From the NCBI RefSeq assembly GCF_003260995.1, contig NZ_CP030040.1, forward strand, positions 416,979-480,978: a DNA stretch of 64,000 nucleotides. Direction: 5' to 3'. Shown here piece after piece: positions 7,806 to 16,206 of the stretch. Origin of the DNA: Acetobacterium sp. KB-1 (GTDB lineage: Bacteria > Bacillota > Clostridia > Eubacteriales > Eubacteriaceae). Position numbers and translations under genes: made by a program. The notes under the pieces were generated by a model. That model was given only the letters and a program-made list of their open reading frames with translations. It had not been told where the DNA came from and ran no database searches. Positions within the stretch are counted from its first letter, which is position 1, and the number at the start of each line of letters is the position of its first letter.

Positions 7806-7985
7806 ATTAATCAATTGCTGGCTAAGAAATACGGGATGAGCATCGAACAGGCAATTGCGGCGAACGCGAATGTCATCAATCCTGCCAAAGAAGTTGGTTT
7901 GGATTTCAATTTTGATAAACTGCAGCCGAAAATTGATATAATGATTGACCGCTATCCAAACATTCGGGCAGTTTTATTTCCGTAG
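7806..7985 (+). pseudogene. chimera of dsbA-like middle part and thioredoxin-like middle part
   Basis: Up to about 7927 the sequence continues the interrupted dsbA-like gene (INQLLAKKYGMSIEQAI, then DFNFDKLQP). From the shared CTGCAGCC word at 7920-7927 it switches to the middle of the thioredoxin-like gene (MIDRYPNIRAV) and soon stops. DsbA and thioredoxin-like genes both contain this word at the equivalent LQP codons, so a microhomology-mediated deletion or recombination joined them. Confidence 0.8.
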
Positions 7986-8050
7986 CGGTCTGCATATTCA
8001 AACGAAAGTAGCTTGCTTTCCTGTAAAGCTGCTTTTACGGTTTTCTGATC

Positions 8051-8083
8051 GTGATTAAGTTAAGTGTGTCTGGTACCAGACCA
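8051..8083 (-). repeat. dispersed CACTTAACTT repeat, copy 3 (inverted)
   Basis: Read on the minus strand, GGTCTGGTACCAGACACACT is followed by TAACTTAATCACG. It contains a near-perfect GGTCTGGTACCAGACC palindrome and lies between two pseudogene fragments. Confidence 0.55.
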
Positions 8084-8089
8084 AAAATG

Positions 8090-8222
8090 TTTCTTGCAAT
8101 TTGTTGTAGCAGGTTGATAACTTCAATGTGATCTGGCAGTTGACGGTGATTAATTGTATTGAGGACGACGTTGTTTCAAATGACCGAAAAAATGCCAATC
8201 ACTGACGACAAACAGTTGGAGG
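8090..8222 (+). pseudogene. fragment of the lipoprotein gene found intact at 9978
   Basis: About 130 bases align with 10060-10205 of the lipoprotein gene (shared GTTGACGGTGATTAATTGTA at the core). There are several indels and no start or signal peptide, so this is a decayed duplicate. The short open frame that follows to 8341 runs into a terminator and shows no recognisable domain. Confidence 0.8.
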
Positions 8223-8326
8223 CGGAGCGGCTAGGTATCCCTTTATTGAAGGAGAAGGTTGCAAAAAGCAATAATGAGTGGGTGAAAAATGGGTGTTACA
8301 GACATAATTGGCCATGCTTAATAAGA

Positions 8327-8362
8327 GAACCTCAGGCATAAAATTTGCCTGAGGTTTCTTTC
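8327..8362 (+). terminator. rho-independent terminator
   Basis: GAACCTCAGGCA and TGCCTGAGGTTTC form a nine-pair stem (CCTCAGGCA/TGCCTGAGG) around TAAAATT, followed by a T-rich tail. Confidence 0.8.
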
Positions 8363-8473
8363 ACCGTTAGAGTGATGTGCGTCAGGAAAACAGAGCTGAT
8401 AGTCTTGACGTTTTCTTAACCTCGAAATGATGGGATACAGTATTTCACGACAGATCGGGGTTGCTAATCCATT

Positions 8474-9055
8474 TCATGCCAGGACATTTAGACTTGTAAG
8501 ACTCGTTGTGCTGGTGTTTTGATTATCCTGGTATTGTTGAAAAAGAGACAGTAAATCCTGCTTTGTTTTTGAAGTCTGATTCCATTCGGTTTCATCCAGG
8601 ATACTAAGACTGCCCATGGTTTCACGGATTTGCATGTAATTCTGTGAAATACCTCCATTTGGCGGACTTTCCGAAAACGGGACGAGGCTTTTTATTTCCT
8701 CGAGATCAAAGCCGTTGGTTTTGATAGCATCGGCTAAGGCACTGCTTTCGCTAATACTGGCTTCTTGCAATGCGGTGATGATAGCAGTGGCATCTTCTTC
8801 GGTGAGTTCAGAAGCATCATATTCTTCAAGAATTGAACTGATGATGTCTTCCTGTTCCGATGTCAGAGAAGTTGCATCGGATGATTCAGATGTAGCACTG
8901 ACTTCCGGTGGCGGTGGTGGTGGCGGACCTTTTGGTGGCGGCTTTGAACCATCAACCTGGCTGGTTTCACTGGTATCGCTGGATGTCGTTTGCTTGGTTT
9001 GATAGGCCTGCCAAAGACTGGCAGCACTACTACTTTGACTGATTGAACTGATCAT
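8474..9055 (-). CDS. hypothetical protein with polyproline tract
   Basis: Protein of 193 aa. The start at 9055 is chosen over 9073 because GAAAGGAG lies just upstream of it. The N-terminal 40 residues are Ser/Thr/Gln-rich (MISSISQSSSAASLWQAYQT), then comes a Pro run (KPPPKGPPPPPPP) and an acidic helical region with repeated SEQEDIISSILEEYDAS-like segments. No signal peptide, membrane segment or catalytic motif is visible. The layout recalls a small Firmicute family with an SxSSS N-terminus and an EF-hand-like middle, but the calcium loop is not evident, so no function is claimed. Confidence 0.65.
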   Translation of the reverse strand: MISSISQSSSAASLWQAYQTKQTTSSDTSETSQVDGSKPPPKGPPPPPPPEVSATSESSDATSLTSEQEDIISSILEEYDASELTEEDATAIITALQEASISESSALADAIKTNGFDLEEIKSLVPFSESPPNGGISQNYMQIRETMGSLSILDETEWNQTSKTKQDLLSLFQQYQDNQNTSTTSLTSLNVLA

Positions 9056-9416
9056 TTTGGGTTCTCCTTTCATAATAATTTGCAGCAGTAAGGGGGATTA
9101 CGCCATGGTGAATAGTATCAATTGACGTGCGATGCGGCCATTGACCTGCCATCTGCTGCGGGCCGAGGATAAACTTTCAATAATGAGATGTCGAAAAGCA
9201 AATAAAAGTATCCTAATCTGAAGTATAGCGGATGGAACTTGAATAGACATTGAATGAAGCAATTCAAGCCTGGCAGGCAGTAGTGCCAGGAGACTCTTAA
9301 CTTAAGCCATTTAAAAATACCCAGCAAGTCATAGAATCCTGGGGTCGGATCATGTATAATAATGAAGGAAAAGATGTGAGAATTACGGTTGTTGTGAAGA
9401 AAGAAAGAGGCTTAAG
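9056..9416. other. intergenic region with two dispersed repeats
   Basis: There is no convincing gene. 9211-9254 (AGTATAGCGGATGGAACTTG and following bases) has a diverged partner at 28799-28837. 9266-9306 contains a CTGGCA...TGCCAG hairpin followed by CTCTTAACTTAAG, a member of the dispersed repeat family. Confidence 0.6.
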
Positions 9417-9911
9417 ATGAATCATGATATTTTATATCGCAGCGAGGAATTTATTTTTTCTTATCGAATTGCCGGTGTGCTGGTAAAGAATGAAAGAATA
9501 CTTTTGCAAAAACCCCGAAATGACGATGGTTACTCGATACCGGGAGGCCATGTGCGCAGGGGGGAGACTTCCCAGGAAGCTTTGATCCGGGAATTCAAGG
9601 AAGAAATCAATGCGGATATTCAAGTTGAGAAATTGCTTTTTGTGGGCGAGAATTTTTTCCCCTGGGGCAATCGACCCTGTCAGCAAATCAGTCTCTATTA
9701 TCATATTTTATTGCGGGATGATACGCAAATTCCGTTGGAAGGGGTGTTTAAGGTCATTGACGAACTGGAAAATATGCAAATTGATTTGGATTTTTGCTGG
9801 ATTCTCTTGTCCGAATTAAAAAAGGTGAAGTTTTATCCAACGAATCTCGTAGACGACTTAATTACCCTGCCGGAAAATGTCAAACATTTTGTTTTCAAGC
9901 AAGCACCATGA
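9417..9911 (+). CDS. NUDIX hydrolase
   Basis: Protein of 164 aa. The Nudix box is complete: GGHVRRGETSQEALIREFKE followed by EI at about residues 43-64 (Gx5Ex7REUxEExGU). A flanking beta-strand gives FSYRIAGVLVKNERILLQKP. This family hydrolyses nucleoside diphosphates linked to another group, with Mg2+ bound by the REFKEE glutamates; the substrate is unclear. The stand-alone length is typical. It precedes the lipoprotein gene by about 65 bp, so co-transcription is possible. Confidence 0.9.
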   Translation: MNHDILYRSEEFIFSYRIAGVLVKNERILLQKPRNDDGYSIPGGHVRRGETSQEALIREFKEEINADIQVEKLLFVGENFFPWGNRPCQQISLYYHILLRDDTQIPLEGVFKVIDELENMQIDLDFCWILLSELKKVKFYPTNLVDDLITLPENVKHFVFKQAP

Positions 9912-9977
9912 GTCGCCGAATCGATTTTTCTGGCCCCGGGTCATTTGAAATTTTAGTAAAAAATGGAAAGGAAAAAT

Positions 9978-10373
9978 ATGATGAAAAGAATCGCAGTGGT
10001 TTTGGCTTTGATGGGGTGTTTGTTGCTGGTGACTGGCTGCGAGAGCGAGGCCGAAAAGGTTTCTTACAATTTGTCGCAGCAGGCGGATAACTTTAATGTG
10101 ATCCGTCAGTTGACGGTGATTAATTGTATTGAGGGCGACGTTTTGTTCCAGATGACCGGCAAAATGTCAATCACTGCCGACACCGCCGACAATCAGTTGG
10201 AAGTCATCGTTGAAGATGAGGATGGCAGTTATAAAAAGCATTTTATCGGGTTAAGCGACAACGTCACCTATGTGCTGGAAGATTTAGGTGAGAACACGGT
10301 TTCGAAATATAAGTATACCCTGAATTACAATCCGAAGATGTGGATTCCCGTTGAGATTCAGACCATCGATTAG
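9978..10373 (+). CDS. small lipoprotein
   Basis: Protein of 131 aa with a short basic N-terminus (MMKRI), a hydrophobic stretch and the lipobox LVTGC, so it should be a membrane-anchored extracytoplasmic lipoprotein. The start at 9978 (or ATG 9981) is preferred to 9963 because AAAGGAAAAA lies directly upstream. The mature domain (NFNVIRQLTVINCIEGDVLF, then KHFIGLSDNVTYVLEDL) looks like a beta-rich domain conserved in similar Firmicute lipoproteins (beta-sandwich lipoprotein of phage or prophage origin); this is weakly supported. A decayed copy lies at 8090. Confidence 0.8.
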   Translation: MMKRIAVVLALMGCLLLVTGCESEAEKVSYNLSQQADNFNVIRQLTVINCIEGDVLFQMTGKMSITADTADNQLEVIVEDEDGSYKKHFIGLSDNVTYVLEDLGENTVSKYKYTLNYNPKMWIPVEIQTID

Positions 10374-10443
10374 GCGGTCAGAGTCACCGTTCTTGGTGCC
10401 ACGGCAAACGGTTTTGCCGGGCCAGCCATGACGCCATAAAAAA

Positions 10444-10731
10444 ATGAATCAGATGGATCATGATTTTGGACTGATGATGGGTTTTATTATGACCCTGGGT
10501 TTTGCCATGGTCGCGGTCCCGGGGGCTCCCGGCGGCGCCATCATGACGGCCTTGCCATTTTTGTCGATTATCGGCATTGCCATTGACAGTCCCCTGGCAA
10601 GTTTGATGATTGCCATCTAGATCAGTCAGGACAGTTTCGCGACGGCCTGCAATGTGTCCGGCGACAATGCCATCAGCCTGATGGTTCAGAAATTCTATGA
10701 TCAGATGGTTCAAAAAAACCGGCTGGGGTCG
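10444..10731 (+). pseudogene. sodium:dicarboxylate symporter (DAACS family), C-terminal remnant
   Basis: Translation from 10444 gives a membrane-spanning piece (GFIMTLGFAMVAVPGAPGGA) and, after one in-frame TAG at 10618-10620, the family hallmark ISQDSFATACNVSGDNAIS. That C-terminal block is characteristic of GltP/DctA-type cation:dicarboxylate symporters. Roughly 300 N-terminal residues are missing, so the gene is a relic. It is followed by a strong terminator. Confidence 0.8.
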
Positions 10732-10770
10732 CAGCAGTTCCCGTTGAAGAAGTCCCCGTTGAAGTTTGAC

Positions 10771-10815
10771 AAAAACCTTCCCGCCGGGTCCGATGACACC
10801 AGCGGGAAGGTTTTT
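10771..10815. terminator. bidirectional rho-independent terminator
   Basis: AAAAACCTTCCCGC and GCGGGAAGGTTTTT form a 14-bp perfect stem around a 17-base loop. It lies between convergent units. Confidence 0.9.
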
Positions 10816-10850
10816 GTGTGCTATGATACATTGTAAATTTTGATACGATC

Positions 10851-11303
10851 CTAAAGAGCGTTTAGCCAGCGGGTGAGGTCGGTCAGCGGCGGGACGCTGC
10901 CGGCGTGTTTGAGTTGACCATTGATGATTAAAACTGGGGTCATTAGAATTCCGACACCCTTAGCAGCCTGTTCGTAAGGCTGTAAATACTGATCCAAAGC
11001 GTAAGTCCAGCCAAACTGATTGTAAGGTTCGTAGGGAAGATTTTCCGGGTCATCCCGGCGATCATAACACTGATTCAGTAAAACGGGATCGATGGGTAGA
11101 TCGAGAAGGCGGGCCACATTCTTTGCGGTGCCCGGGATCAGACCTTGCGTGTGGGCAAAATCGCTGGCTTTCGGATCGGTATAGGCAAGATGTCGCACCG
11201 TTGCCGCTTTATTTTCTGCACTTACGATGGTTTCAATGAGATGGGTCAGCAAGCCACATCGGGGACATGGCGGGTTGGTTCCGATAATCCAAATTTCATG
11301 CAT
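10851..11303 (-). CDS. thioredoxin-like protein with CPRC motif
   Basis: Protein of 150 aa. It begins WIIGTNPPCPRCGLLTHLIE, placing the redox pair CPRC at about residues 12-15 after the first beta-strand, as in thioredoxin folds. MTPVLIINGQLKHAGSVP near the C-terminus supplies the cis-Pro (TPV). The middle insertion is helical. AAAGGAG lies eight bases upstream of the ATG at 11303. It is the second gene of a two-gene unit with the PadR-type regulator 35 bp upstream, suggesting regulated thiol or metal stress function. The partner is unknown. Confidence 0.8.
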   Translation of the reverse strand: MHEIWIIGTNPPCPRCGLLTHLIETIVSAENKAATVRHLAYTDPKASDFAHTQGLIPGTAKNVARLLDLPIDPVLLNQCYDRRDDPENLPYEPYNQFGWTYALDQYLQPYEQAAKGVGILMTPVLIINGQLKHAGSVPPLTDLTRWLNAL

Positions 11304-11338
11304 GTAAAAGGTCTCCTTTTTTCTTGATGTTGCAAAGC

Positions 11339-11740
11339 TTATTTTGATGATGGATCGATTGTGCGACGGGCCTCTGATAAAATGCCGGCAATAGTATTTT
11401 GATAGGTTTCCAGGGTTTCGATCCAATTTTTTAAGCAGGTTTGACCGGAGGGGTTGATGCGGTAGATTTTTTTAGCGGCTCCGGTTCCGTTGACGTCCCA
11501 TTCCGCCGCAATCAGGTTTTTTTGCTCTAAATGTTTAAGGGTCCGATACACGCCGGTACGGTCAATCTTATCACCGTGGATCATTTTTCGAATTTCTAAT
11601 TCATGGATAATGCGATACCCATGTAAATTCTGACTGGCTAAAATGGTCAGGATTTGGGGCTGCAATAATTTATCAAGGGTCCCCCCCTGGCAAGAACATT
11701 TGGCTTGCTGGTTTAATGAACCTTCACTACTATTAGACAT
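11339..11740 (-). CDS. PadR-family transcriptional regulator (start region triplicated)
   Basis: Protein of 133 aa with a PadR winged helix (LQPQILTILASQNLHGYRII, then DRTGVYRTLKHLEQKNLI) and the wing/C-terminal GAAKKIYRINPSG. A short N-terminal extension with two Cys (KCSCQGG) could sense metal or redox state, an inference. The ATG used here (11740) belongs to the most downstream of three 44-bp tandem copies. The only good ribosome binding site (GGAGG, 11838-11842) precedes the most upstream copy's ATG at 11828, from which the frame stops after about 23 codons. It probably autoregulates and controls the CPRC thioredoxin-like gene. Confidence 0.8.
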   Translation of the reverse strand: MSNSSEGSLNQQAKCSCQGGTLDKLLQPQILTILASQNLHGYRIIHELEIRKMIHGDKIDRTGVYRTLKHLEQKNLIAAEWDVNGTGAAKKIYRINPSGQTCLKNWIETLETYQNTIAGILSEARRTIDPSSK

Positions 11741-11837
11741 ACACTACTATGCTGGTTTAATGAACCTTCACTACTATTAGACATACACTACTATGCTGGT
11801 TTAATGAACCTTCACTACTATTAGACATACACTACTA
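11707..11837. repeat. 44-bp unit in three tandem copies over the padR start
   Basis: Units start at 11707, 11751 and 11795, identical apart from the last base of the third. Each contains an ATG and the first codons of the PadR gene on the minus strand. As 88 extra bases are not a multiple of three, the copy number changes the frame behind the ribosome binding site. Confidence 0.95.
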
Positions 11838-12036
11838 CCTCCAGATCAGATTTAACATAGCCTGATTATTTATGCAACCAGTATTTCGGGGTAAGCTGAA
11901 AATATTGTTGCAGCTTTGCCGGCGGTTGATGAGGTTGTTTAACTTCCCGCGTTTCATTTTTTTAGTAAAAACCAGTTTTTTTCGTTGTGATGCAATTTGG
12001 GCTCAGTTTCTTGCACAAAGCACCATCCGGCGGTGG

Positions 12037-12065
12037 TTGGCGGGGGGGCCAAAAGATGATACAAT
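12037..12065 (+). promoter_or_regulatory. sigma-70-type promoter for the PNPOx-like gene
   Basis: TTGGCG and TACAAT are separated by 17 bases, 36 bp before the start codon at 12102. Confidence 0.6.
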
Positions 12066-12101
12066 AAAGTCAGAAAAAAATGATGAGACCGTGGAGGTAA
12101 G

Positions 12102-12569
12102 ATGCGACGTTCAGAACGTGAAGTAACCAGTGAAGCAGAAATTTTGGCAATCATCAGCGGCTGTAAGGTGTTACGGTTGGGCCTGGTGGATGATGGCAAA
12201 CCCTATGTGGTGCCTTTGAACTTTGGCTATACGATGGCCGGATCGGAGTTGACGATCTATCTCCATTGTGCTCCTAAAGGCCGCAAGCTGGCGGTGCTCG
12301 AAAAGAATCCCCAGGTCTGTATTGAAATGGATCGGATGGCTCAACTGATCACCGGGGCCAGTGGCTGTGATTACAGCTGCAATTTTGAGAGTTTGATTGG
12401 CGACGGCCAGGCCGTGATTCTGACCGATGGGGCCGAAAAAATAACGGCTCTGAACCAGATTATGAAACACCAGACCGGCCGGGATGATTTTTCTTTTGAG
12501 CCCCGGATGGTGACGATGACAACGGTGATTGCGGTGACCTTACAGCAGTATACGGTTAAACGGCACTAA
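12102..12569 (+). CDS. pyridoxamine 5'-phosphate oxidase-fold (NimA-like) flavoprotein
   Basis: Protein of 155 aa. The opening MRRSEREVTSEAEILAIISG and the following LRLGLVDDGKPYVVPLNFGY are the typical FMN-binding split-barrel start of the Pfam Pyridox_ox_2/NimA group. LHCAPKGRKLAVLEKNPQVC and a C-terminal MVTMTTVIAVTLQQYTVKR complete the fold. Members reduce or bind small aromatic or nitro compounds using FMN. The true substrate is unknown. The ribosome binding site is GTGGAGGT. A promoter lies at 12037 and a strong terminator at 12652. Confidence 0.88.
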   Translation: MRRSEREVTSEAEILAIISGCKVLRLGLVDDGKPYVVPLNFGYTMAGSELTIYLHCAPKGRKLAVLEKNPQVCIEMDRMAQLITGASGCDYSCNFESLIGDGQAVILTDGAEKITALNQIMKHQTGRDDFSFEPRMVTMTTVIAVTLQQYTVKRH

Positions 12570-12651
12570 TGGAACAGGCTGGGCGAACCGCCAAAGCGGC
12601 GCGATGAGCTGTAAATGAACAAATATTAAAGGGTGAAAGCCCAAGCCAGGA

Positions 12652-12700
12652 TAAAAAAATCCTTCCCGCGACTGTCCCATGACAGTGCCGGAAGGATTTT
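12652..12700. terminator. bidirectional terminator hairpin
   Basis: AAAAATCCTTCCCGC and the matching GGAAGGATTTT arm pair through CTGTC/GACAG with one small internal mismatch. Poly-A/T tracts on both sides allow termination in both directions. Confidence 0.9.
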
Positions 12701-12868
12701 AATTGTTTTACCGGGAGATTCCCGACTAACACGTCACCGTCGATTCCAACGGAGGCTTCATATTCGTTATAATAAACATGAAAATGTGGTTTGTGATGCT
12801 GAAAATTATCACTGTATAGCATCCGGATAACAATATTATAAAATCGGCATAACTCTGGTATTTGGCAT
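12699..12868 (-). pseudogene. DUF4160-family protein, remnant broken at both ends
   Basis: The frame reads PELCRFYNIVIRMLYSDN and HHKPHFHVYYNEYEASVGID, then VLVGNLPVKQLK. This matches the small DUF4160 proteins often paired with DUF2442 in toxin-antitoxin-like loci. The expected ATG-CCA start (12868, preceded by AGGAA) is one base out of frame because of an extra A in CCAAATA. The conserved C-terminal helix is replaced by the terminator hairpin. The DUF2442 partner is not seen. Confidence 0.75.
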
Positions 12869-13043
12869 TTCCTGTATGTTATCTTGATTATAACGCTTAT
12901 TTTACAGTTTCTCAATAAAAATTGAAGCTGCTCATCAAAGTTCATAAAGACTGGGAAAAATCTTGCTTTCGAAAAATACGGTAAAGACGGGGAAAGGAGA
13001 GCAGAAATGCCCTTTCGACAGGCACAAAAAACCCCCCATCCTT

Positions 13044-13072
13044 TTGCAATTCGCCCTTTAAAGCGTTATAAT
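13044..13072 (+). promoter_or_regulatory. strong promoter for the MmeI-like gene
   Basis: TTGCAA and TATAAT are separated by exactly 17 bases, 32 bp before the ATG at 13104. Confidence 0.75.
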
Positions 13073-13103
13073 AAAACCAGTTTAGATGTGAGAGGATAAC
13101 AGC

Positions 13104-15887
13104 ATGACAGAAATTGAGAAACGTGACGCGGCTAGAGCCTTTGTGACCGACTGGCAGGATAAAGGCTATGAAAAAGGACACAGTCAGCCTTTCTGGCTGG
13201 TGCTGTTGCGGGACGTCTATGGGGTGGCTAGACCCGAGCAGCAAATCAGCTTTGAAGATCAGGTGATGCTGGATCATACCAGCTTTATTGACGGCTACAT
13301 CCCCGAGACCCATGTGTTAATTGAACAGAAAGGGAATGACCGGGATCTGCGCAAGGCCATACGCCAGTCCGACGGCAGCTACTTGACGCCGTTTCAGCAG
13401 GCCAAGCGATATTCTGCCAATCTGCCTTATTCCCGGCGACCCCGCTGGATTGTGACCTGCAATTTTAAAGCGTTTCTGGTCTACGACATGGAAAACCCCA
13501 ATGGTGAGCCCGAGGAAATCCTCCTGGCCAACCTGCACGAGGAAACCTACCGCCTGGAATTTCTGGTCGATGCCCAGAATGAGGCGATCATCCGGGAAAT
13601 GGAGATTTCCATCAAGGCCGGTGAAATCGTCGGCAAGTTTTACGATGCCCTGCTTAAGCAGTATCGAGATCCCGAAAATCCCGAGTCCTTAAAAAGCCTG
13701 AACATGCTCTGCGTCCGCCTGGTCTTTTGCCTCTATGCCGAAGACGCCGGGATTTTTGGTAAGCACGGGATCTTTAAGGATTATCTCAAGCGCTACCTCA
13801 ACCCCGCCGATGTCCGAAAGGCTCTGATTGAGCTCTTTGCAGTGCTCAATCAAACCGTCGCCGAACGGGATCCATATATGGAACCGGCGCTGGGGGCGTT
13901 TCCCTATGTCAATGGCGGGCTCTTTGCCACTGAAAAAATCGAAATCCCCGGCTTCTCCCAGGAAATTGTTGATCTGCTGATTCACGATGCCTCCGAGGAT
14001 TTTGACTGGCAGGAAATCAGCCCGACCATTTTCGGCGCCGTCTTTGAAAGCACCTTAAACCCCGAGACCCGGCGTTCCGGGGGGATGCACTATACCTCCA
14101 TCGAGAACATTCACAAGGTCATCGACCCCTTGTTTCTTGAAGATTTAAAGGACGAATTTGACCAGCTTAAGGAGGAGCCCGTCGAAAAGACCAGAAACCG
14201 CAATCTTTCCACCTTTCAAGAAAAACTGGCGGGGCTCAATTTTCTGGATCCCGCCTGTGGCTCGGGGAATTTTCTGACCGAATCCTACCTGGCCCTGCGA
14301 CAGCTGGAAAATGACGTCTTAAAAGTGTTGCTGGGCGATCAGATCCGCATTGGTAGCGATCTGCATTCGCCGATTAAAGTGTCGATTCATCAGTTTTACG
14401 GCATTGAGATCAACGATTTTGCCGTTTCGGTCGGTAAGACCGCCCTCTGGATTGCCGAAGCCCAGATGATGAAAAAGACCGAGGACATCGTCCATATGCA
14501 TCTGGATTTCCTGCCGCTGAAATCCTACGCCAACATTATCGAGGGCAACGCCCTGCAAATCGCCTGGGAAACCGTGGTGCCGCCAACAGAACTTGATTTT
14601 GTGATGGGGAACCCACCATTTGTGGGCTATTCGCTGCAATCAAAGGCCCAGAAAAATGATCTGCTGGCGGTTTATGTCGATGAAGCCGGTAAACCCTATA
14701 AAAGTGCCGGAAAAATTGATTTTGTGGCCGGCTGGTATTTCAAAGCTGCCCAGCTGATGGACGGCACAGGCATCCGCACTGCCTTTGTCTCGACCAATTC
14801 GATTACCCAGGGGGAACAGGTGGCCGGGGTCTTTAAACCGCTGTATGAGTGCTTTGGGATTCACTTCGATTTTGCCTACCGAACCTTTAAATGGGCCAGC
14901 GAAGCCAGTGATCAGGCCGCTGTCCACTGTGTCATTGTCGGCTTTAGTCAGGCGCCTAACCCGGCAGACAAACGGATTTATAGCGGCGAAGCCATCAGCA
15001 ATAAGGTGGAACAGATTAATTCCTATCTGGTGGAAGCGCCGGTGGTGTTTATTGAAAATATCAAGAAGCCTTTATGCGACGTACCTGAAATGACCACCGG
15101 GAATCGGCCAGCTGATGGGGGACATCTTCTGATCTTTGCTGATGATTATGAATCGTTTATTAAAAAAGAGCCAAAAGCAAAGAAATTCATTAAAAAATTT
15201 GTCGGTGCTGCTGAATTTATCAACAACAAAAAACGCTGGTGTCTCTGGTTAGTGGATGCGTCACCGGCAGAGATACGCAGCATGCCCCTGGTGAAAGAGC
15301 GGGTAGAACGCTGTCGCCTTGACCGCTTGAATGCGCCGGACGTTGGCAGGCAGAAATTGGCAGAAAAACCGGCATTCTTTCGGGAGATAAAGAACCCGAA
15401 ATCATATGTGTTGGTACCAAGCACATCATCTGAAAACAGACGATATATTCCTATCGGGTTTCTTGACGACACATCCATTCCAAGCAATTCTACAATCATT
15501 TTACCTGATGCCACCCTTTACCATTTCGGTATTCTCACTTCTAACGTCCATATGGCCTGGATGCGTGTCGTGGCAGGGCGGTTAAAAAGTGACTACCGCT
15601 ACTCCATCAATATCGTCTATAACAATTTCCCCTGGCCCAGCCCCACCGTCGCTCAGCAGGCCCTGATCGAAAAAACCGCTCAGGCCATTCTGGATGCCCG
15701 AGCCCTCTATCCCGATTGCAGCCTGGCCGATCTCTATGATGAGATCACTATGCCCAAAGAGCTGCGCCGGGCTCACCAGGCCAACGACAAAGCGGTGCTA
15801 GCCGCCTATGGTTTCGATAAAAACATCCGTGAGTCCCAATGCGTCGCCGAACTGATGCGGTTGAATCAGGCGTTGACCGAGAAGTAG
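13104..15887 (+). CDS. MmeI-like type IIG/IIL restriction-modification enzyme
   Basis: Protein of 927 aa, the length of MmeI-type single-chain enzymes that cut and methylate DNA. The N-terminal nuclease carries Asp63 (SFIDGYIPE) and Glu74-x-Lys76 (IEQKG), a PD-(D/E)xK layout. A helical linker follows. The amino-methyltransferase domain has motif I FLDPACGSGNFLTES at about 380 and motif IV NPPF at about 503. The last 350 residues should hold the target-recognition domain. A gamma-class N6-adenine methyltransferase is expected. There is no separate R or S gene, as is normal for this class. The region is GC-richer than the neighbouring AT-rich island. It has its own promoter. Confidence 0.88.
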   Translation: MTEIEKRDAARAFVTDWQDKGYEKGHSQPFWLVLLRDVYGVARPEQQISFEDQVMLDHTSFIDGYIPETHVLIEQKGNDRDLRKAIRQSDGSYLTPFQQAKRYSANLPYSRRPRWIVTCNFKAFLVYDMENPNGEPEEILLANLHEETYRLEFLVDAQNEAIIREMEISIKAGEIVGKFYDALLKQYRDPENPESLKSLNMLCVRLVFCLYAEDAGIFGKHGIFKDYLKRYLNPADVRKALIELFAVLNQTVAERDPYMEPALGAFPYVNGGLFATEKIEIPGFSQEIVDLLIHDASEDFDWQEISPTIFGAVFESTLNPETRRSGGMHYTSIENIHKVIDPLFLEDLKDEFDQLKEEPVEKTRNRNLSTFQEKLAGLNFLDPACGSGNFLTESYLALRQLENDVLKVLLGDQIRIGSDLHSPIKVSIHQFYGIEINDFAVSVGKTALWIAEAQMMKKTEDIVHMHLDFLPLKSYANIIEGNALQIAWETVVPPTELDFVMGNPPFVGYSLQSKAQKNDLLAVYVDEAGKPYKSAGKIDFVAGWYFKAAQLMDGTGIRTAFVSTNSITQGEQVAGVFKPLYECFGIHFDFAYRTFKWASEASDQAAVHCVIVGFSQAPNPADKRIYSGEAISNKVEQINSYLVEAPVVFIENIKKPLCDVPEMTTGNRPADGGHLLIFADDYESFIKKEPKAKKFIKKFVGAAEFINNKKRWCLWLVDASPAEIRSMPLVKERVERCRLDRLNAPDVGRQKLAEKPAFFREIKNPKSYVLVPSTSSENRRYIPIGFLDDTSIPSNSTIILPDATLYHFGILTSNVHMAWMRVVAGRLKSDYRYSINIVYNNFPWPSPTVAQQALIEKTAQAILDARALYPDCSLADLYDEITMPKELRRAHQANDKAVLAAYGFDKNIRESQCVAELMRLNQALTEK

Positions 15888-16206
15888 CTAAGTAGGTGGG
15901 AAGGCATCATCTTACCAGAAGAAGCAACATAAATGGCATGCGTAACTTTGTCAATGCTGAGTGAAAAGATGATCAGAATCGTGTTTATCGTTGAAGGAAC
16001 CACCGATGAGGATGGTTTGAGCGGTAAAGCGTAAGAGTTGTCTTGGATAGAATTAAAAAAAACTGATCAGAAAAAGTCGTGTTTAATTTAAAATTAAACC
16101 GGCTTTTTTTATGTCGAAAATCTAATACTTTCCCTTCACTAGGGCGTTTAAAGCCAGTATCCTAGGATGCTAAAATGAAATCAAATAAAGGAAAGGAGGA
16201 TTACCA
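15888..16206. other. intergenic; possible small remnant, then terminator
   Basis: A 26-codon frame at 15956 reads VFIVEGTTDEDG, which resembles the first strand of a TOPRIM fold and may be a gene relic. A terminator lies at 16075-16110. AAAGGAGGATTACC just before 16207 is the ribosome binding site of the next gene. Confidence 0.4.
16075..16110 (+). terminator. rho-independent terminator
   Basis: AGTCGTGTTTAAT pairs with ATTAAACCGGCT, followed by seven T residues. Confidence 0.75.

Noticed and set aside
8885-8945. GGTGGCGGT run as a possible low-complexity or G-quadruplex element
   Set aside because: It is simply the complement of proline codons in the polyproline tract of the minus-strand gene.
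11872-12126. 84-codon open frame upstream of the PNPOx-like gene
   Set aside because: It overlaps the promoter and start of the real gene in another frame and shows no protein-like composition.
12942-13313. 123-codon minus-strand frame over the promoter and start of the MmeI-like gene
   Set aside because: Opposite-strand shadow of a strongly supported coding region and promoter.
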